This document shows, piece by piece, positions 45,402 to 49,360 of a stretch of 49,360 nucleotides of DNA; the first letter of the stretch is position 1, and every line of letters starts with the position of its first letter. The DNA is taken from the NCBI GenBank assembly GCA_958430865.1, contig CAUDNR010004326.1, forward strand, positions 6,388 to 55,747. The letters are read 5' to 3'. The notes beneath the pieces are model-generated. The model had not been told where the DNA came from, did no database searches, and saw nothing but the letters and a program-made list of their open reading frames with translations. The position numbers were made by a program, and so were the translations under genes. This stretch comes from Entrophospora sp. SA101. Its lineage: Eukaryota; Glomeromycota; Glomeromycetes; Entrophosporales; Entrophosporaceae.

Positions 45402-47553
45402 TTATTGATCTGAATTATTTTTAGAGAGATTTACACTTTTTTCATAATATTGATTTGGATGAACAATTGGTTCCTTTGTTGCCTCTTCAACTCCATCATC
45501 AGTGGTTCCTCCTGTTCCTTTAATAACTTCAAAATATTTGGTACAGGCTATATTATAATGCCTATCTTTTGCTAATTCCATGATTTTTTTCAGGTTGTTT
45601 TCATCTCTTATTCCATTTTCTATCAATGTTGCTTTCAAATTAGATTCATAGAAATGTCGAAAGGGACAACCATGATGTTCATTAGGTCCAGGCACATTGT
45701 TCCTAACTATAGACATACAACTTTACAAATAACAACAATGATGATAATGTTTAAGTGAATGATAGATTATTAAAATAAAACAAAAATAATTTAATTTTAC
45801 CTATATGGTGCATAGTCACGACGACTTCCTTCTAAGCCATAATCATGTCTAATATTATATGAATATTCTTTTTGAAATTTATCAGCTGTGAATTTTGAAA
45901 ATGATTTTTTCCAAAAATTAAGTGATTCTTCAACAGGTAATCCAATTCCCTAATATTTTTTTAAAATGATAAATGATAAAATAAATATTTTTGTTTGGTT
46001 TACAAAAGATAAATGAATAAATTATTAACCTTAAGAAATAAATTTAATTGTCTTCTTCCATTATGCTTCAAATGCTTGTCCTCACAAAGTTTTTTATATA
46101 AATATTGCATGCATAAAGGAAAATGACCCACCACCTAAATATATAAGGGATTTATTATTTTAAAAAATTGAATTTTGAAAAAAAACCCAATTTTTTTATT
46201 CACCTGATTCACATCATTAGCTGTTATTTTTCCAGTGACAACATTCATACCAGTATATGAATTGCCAATATATTGTTCATTTAATTTATTTAATAAAGGC
46301 AAAATCCTCTCATCTTCTAAATTAATAAAAGCTCTACTTGTTTGCTAAAATATAAAAAATACAATTATAGTTAGTCTATATTATATATAATATATATATA
46401 TATTATAATATCAATGTTTACTTCTAAAGCTGCACCAAGATGTTTGCGAAACTCGGAAACCACAAGTCCACTTTGCTCACATGATGGAGCATAAGCCATA
46501 CCATATTTTAAATAAACTGTACGTCTTGTAACAAGATCCAATACTTTTCTAAAATCTGTCTGATGAAAAAGATTATAATAAAAAAGTCATTGTAAATATT
46601 ATCTTTAAAAAATATGTATTTTTAAAAAAAATATATGAATGTGTGAATATCTTACTTGAAAAAATTCCTCTTTATTAAAATCAACAGTAGGATATGTATT
46701 CATCAATTCATTTTTAAGTTCTTCTTTTTCACTTTGACTTAACTTATTGAGAAAGACAATTGTTATTGTTGTTGTCATTGTTGTTATTGTTATTATTATT
46801 ATATTATATCAATCAATTAATTAATAATGAGCTTACATATTTTAATCCAAAGTTATGTTCCTTTAAAAAGGCTAATTTTTCTATTTTTTTTTCATTAAGA
46901 TATTTAATTCTATTATATGTAATATTTTTTGAATATTATATAAAAAATAAAAAATAGATTATTAATGACAAAATTTATCTAATTAATTAATATTACCTAA
47001 ATAATTCAGTTTCATATTTTAAAAACCAATGTCTTAAATCTGCACTAAAAAATAATTTTAATTCATTATATTTATTGATTAGAAAAATAAAAATAATAGT
47101 AATAATAATAATAGATTATACGTTCTACAATGTGCCAATCTTAAAATAAAATGTGATAAGTGATCTTTTCTCCTTTCATCTTGAACTGGATAGCTTTTTG
47201 ATGAATCATTTGAATGCAAGGGAAGATGTAGTTTAGAAACTTCTTCAACAAGTTTTATAGTTTGTTCATCAGTTTTATCACGTAAATTTGCTCCCTCAAT
47301 TGCCTTCAACACTATATGTGTACATATTTATCATGTAATTTTGTAATATAATATTGAATTTTGTTAGAAAATCAAATAAAATACCTTGCAATCTATCTAA
47401 TGCAAACAAATTAAATTCCTCAAGTGTAATTTCTTCATCTGGCAAATAATTATAAAAGTTTAAACAGCGTGGATACCAAATTTTGTGTCTTTTAACTGCT
47501 CCATCACTTTCTTGTTCTTTAATAATAATATTTTTTTTCTCAGGTTTAAACAT
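45402..47553 (-). CDS. PRI2: DNA primase large subunit (PRI2/PRIM2), 472 aa
   Basis: Ten exons (minus strand): 47385-47553, 47122-47311, 46997-47044, 46837-46909, 46656-46742, 46422-46559, 46204-46344, 46030-46134, 45801-45949 and 45402-45720. All introns are GT..AG and all junctions keep frame. Start ATG 47551-47553 (MFKPEKKNIIIKE). The N-terminal domain has RKDHLSHFILRLAHCRT and LRHWFLKYETELF; the middle has VTRRTVYLKYGMAYAP and EDERILPLLN. The C-terminal domain holds the four 4Fe-4S cysteines C290 (HFPLCMQ), C368 (YSCMS), C385 (HHGCPFRHF) and C426 (IACTKYFE), at almost the same spacing as human PRIM2 (287, 367, 384, 424). With PRI1 and DNA polymerase alpha it makes RNA-DNA primers in the nucleus. 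Length is slightly below the yeast and human proteins (~510-530), mostly at the ends. It converges on RPA2 across 7.9 kb of repeats. Intact. Confidence 0.95.
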
Positions 47554-47768
47554 TGTTTTTTTCTTTGGATATATAAATTAAATTCCAAAATATATTATAC
47601 GCGAAAAAAATACACGTATTAGTGTCAATGGTTTCACAGCAATTCAAAATCGCATATTTTGAATTGATCTTTGCAATTCAGCAATTTGTAATTGCTAAAA
47701 TAAATACGAATAAACTGCTTAAATATTAACCACAAATAAAAATTTTCTTGTAATAATATTATAAAAAA
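47554..47768. promoter_or_regulatory. Short divergent intergenic region PRI2 / HSP90-like
   Basis: Only 215 bp separate the PRI2 start codon from the ATG of the HSP90 pseudogene on the other strand. It must contain the PRI2 promoter. CAATTCAAAATCGCATATTT and its partial reverse repeat TTTTGAATTGATCTTTGCAATTC (47639-47678) form an imperfect inverted repeat. I cannot identify a certain TATA box or heat-shock element. Confidence 0.35.
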
Positions 47769-49110
47769 ATGGCTGAAGTTGAATAATTTGCATTTCAAGC
47801 CGAGATTTCTCAGCTTATGTATAAATACTTTTTATTCAAATAAAAAGTAAAAACATCTTTCTGTCATTAATGTTGCAAAAAAATATATATTTAAGAAAGA
47901 TAATATTTGTATTAACCAATTCATTTGATGCTTTGGATAAAATTCATCACAGATCCTCTAAAATTGGACACTGAACGTGACCTTTATATAAACATAATTC
48001 CTGACAAAGAAAACTTACTATTAGAGATACTGATATTGGTATTATAAAGGATATATTTCAAAACAATTAAAAAATTTTTTGTAGATGTCTTTGCAAAGTT
48101 ATTTATTATAGTCATCATTATTTAGACAGATCTTGTAAATAACCTTGGTGCAATTGCTTGATCAGGTACTAAAACATTCATGGAGGCTCCTCAATCTGGA
48201 GCTGATATATCTATGATTGATGGGTTTCTACTCTGTTTATTTGGTTGCTGATTGAGTTCAGGTCATCACCAAACATAATTATAACGAACAATATATTTGG
48301 GGATCTGCTGCTGGTGGTTCATTCACCATTACATGTGATACAACCAATCCACCTCTTAGACATGAATCAGAATCAAACTCTTTCTTAAAGATTAACTTGA
48401 ATATATTGAAGGAAAAAAAAACATAAAAAATTGTTAAGAAACATTCTGAGTTCATTAGTTATCCATTCAACTTGTTGTTGAAAAAGAAGTTGTTAAAAAA
48501 GAAACTGAAGAGGATGAAGGTGAAGAGAAAAAAAAGAAAGAGTTATCTAAAGAAACTGAAGAGTTTAACAAAACCAAACCAATTTGAACTCATAATCCTG
48601 ATAATATTAAAAATGAAGAATATATATGCTGTTTTCTATAAATCACTTATAATGATTAGGAGAATCATTTAGCTGTTAAACATTTCTTGGTTGAAGGTTG
48701 AAGGACAAATCAAATTCCATGCAATTCTTTTTATACCAAAACGTGTACCTTTGATTTGCTTGAAACCAAAAAGAAGTGTAACAGCATTAAGCTTTACGTA
48801 AGAGGTGTATTTATTATGAATGACTGTGATGACTTAATACCAGAATATCTTAGTTTTGTTAAGGGCATAGTAAATTCTGAAGATTTACCTCTTAATATTC
48901 TCTTGAAACACTTCAGCAAAATAAAATCTTGAAGGTTATTAAAAAAATATTGTCTAGAATTGATCAATGAAATAGCAGAAGATAAAGAAAACTTTATGGA
49001 GCATTTGCTAAAAATCTTAAACTTGGTGTTCATGAGGATTCATAAAATCAGCAGAATTCCTTCATTATTATTCTACAAAATCTGGTGAATAATTAACATC
49101 ATTGAAAGTA
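47769..49110 (+). pseudogene. HSP90 pseudogene with intron relics
   Basis: Reads through the cytosolic HSP90 sequence in order but in many frames. It starts MAEVE, then TAA at codon 6 (47784-47786), followed by [54 protein letters not shown] (the N-terminal ATPase), HSEFISYP, a charged linker (KKETEEDEGEEKKK), [26 protein letters not shown] and AFAKNLKLGVHEDS, ending near STKSGE*LTSLK with GTAAGT (49107-49112). There are more than ten stops or frameshifts. Interruptions at 47847-47895 and ~48050-48125 end in AG and sit between adjacent HSP90 residues, so they look like introns; this argues for a DNA-level duplicate rather than a retrocopy. The last ~200 residues (rest of the middle domain, dimerisation domain and MEEVD end) are not found before the window ends. 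Confidence 0.9.
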
Positions 49111-49360
49111 AGTTTGCCCTCCATGATCAAATATCAAATGTTGCAATGTACCCACAACTTTACATATTACATATGTACATAAAAACTATGTATACATAAT
49201 GTTGCAACATAATCATGATGCAGTTACAGTCTCTGGCAAAAGTAATGGTGGTGATAATTTTTTTAAAAACTAAAAATTTTTAGTAAGCAACTATCAATAA
49301 AATTTTATTTTTAAAACGCCTCTAAGTAAAACATTATGCTTTTAAAAGCTTATAGTATAA
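49111..49360. other. Window end, nothing recognised
   Basis: AT-rich DNA after the last HSP90-like codons. TACATATTACATATGTACAT (49165-49184) is a short palindromic stretch. No further HSP90 exon seen. Confidence 0.35.

Noticed and set aside
48472..48672. Lys-rich 66-codon frame near the right end
   Set aside because: Off-frame reading of the charged linker of the HSP90 pseudogene.
1..49360. tRNA or rRNA genes
   Set aside because: I looked for cloverleaf-like T-loop (GGTTCGAATCC) and conserved rRNA words and found none; a tRNAscan/Infernal run would be decisive.

Overview
The window is AT-rich eukaryotic DNA with many short GT..AG introns (about 60-110 bp) and dense transposon debris. A kinase of the WC..C/HCDLHSGN type, a large expanded family in arbuscular mycorrhizal fungi, together with the gene set, points to a Glomeromycotina genome, most likely Rhizophagus or a close relative. 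That assignment is inference from protein style, not from a database search.

Layout. (1) 1-4500: a truncated LTR-like repeat and gene-poor DNA with decayed coding fragments. (2) 4510-16983 and 18275-30807: two arms of a very large inverted repeat. The inner ~11.7 kb (about 5250-16983 against 18275-30007) is almost identical; I found one base substitution and one homopolymer length difference in the stretches I compared. The outer ~0.7 kb is clearly diverged. A run of 10 N (16984-16993) sits exactly at the inner end of the left arm. The arms hold no intact gene I can recognise. They carry two divergently arranged decayed genes (a Cys/His zinc-binding + RING-like protein, and an unknown protein), a hAT-like MITE with a perfect 8-bp target duplication, a small inverted-repeat element, a dispersed repeat family, and at the outer end a ~1.1 kb terminal-inverted-repeat element. 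(3) 16994-18615: a protein kinase gene in the centre, cut at its 5' end by the gap. Its 3' end is spliced through three tiny exons that lie in the right arm. The left arm carries the same three exons on the other strand, so a second, unassembled kinase copy is implied. (4) 31151-32410: a six-exon class I methyltransferase-like gene. (5) 36154-37511: a seven-exon gene for the 32-kDa subunit of replication protein A. (6) 37.5-45.1 kb: a repeat block with decayed genes, a solo LTR, a third copy of the dispersed repeat, and a 2.57-kb Mutator-like (MULE) transposon with perfect long TIRs, an 8-bp TSD and an 11.6-copy 29-bp subterminal array. (7) 45402-47553: a ten-exon gene for the DNA primase large subunit with all four iron-sulphur cysteines. 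(8) 47769-49110: an HSP90 pseudogene with apparent intron relics, head-to-head with the primase gene.

Two working replication genes (RPA2 and PRI2) face each other across the repeat block; both act at primer synthesis and ssDNA handling at forks. Exon structures were derived by hand from splice sites and reading-frame continuity. Every junction given for RPA2, PRI2, the methyltransferase and the kinase keeps frame, except one suspected single-base deletion in the kinase.
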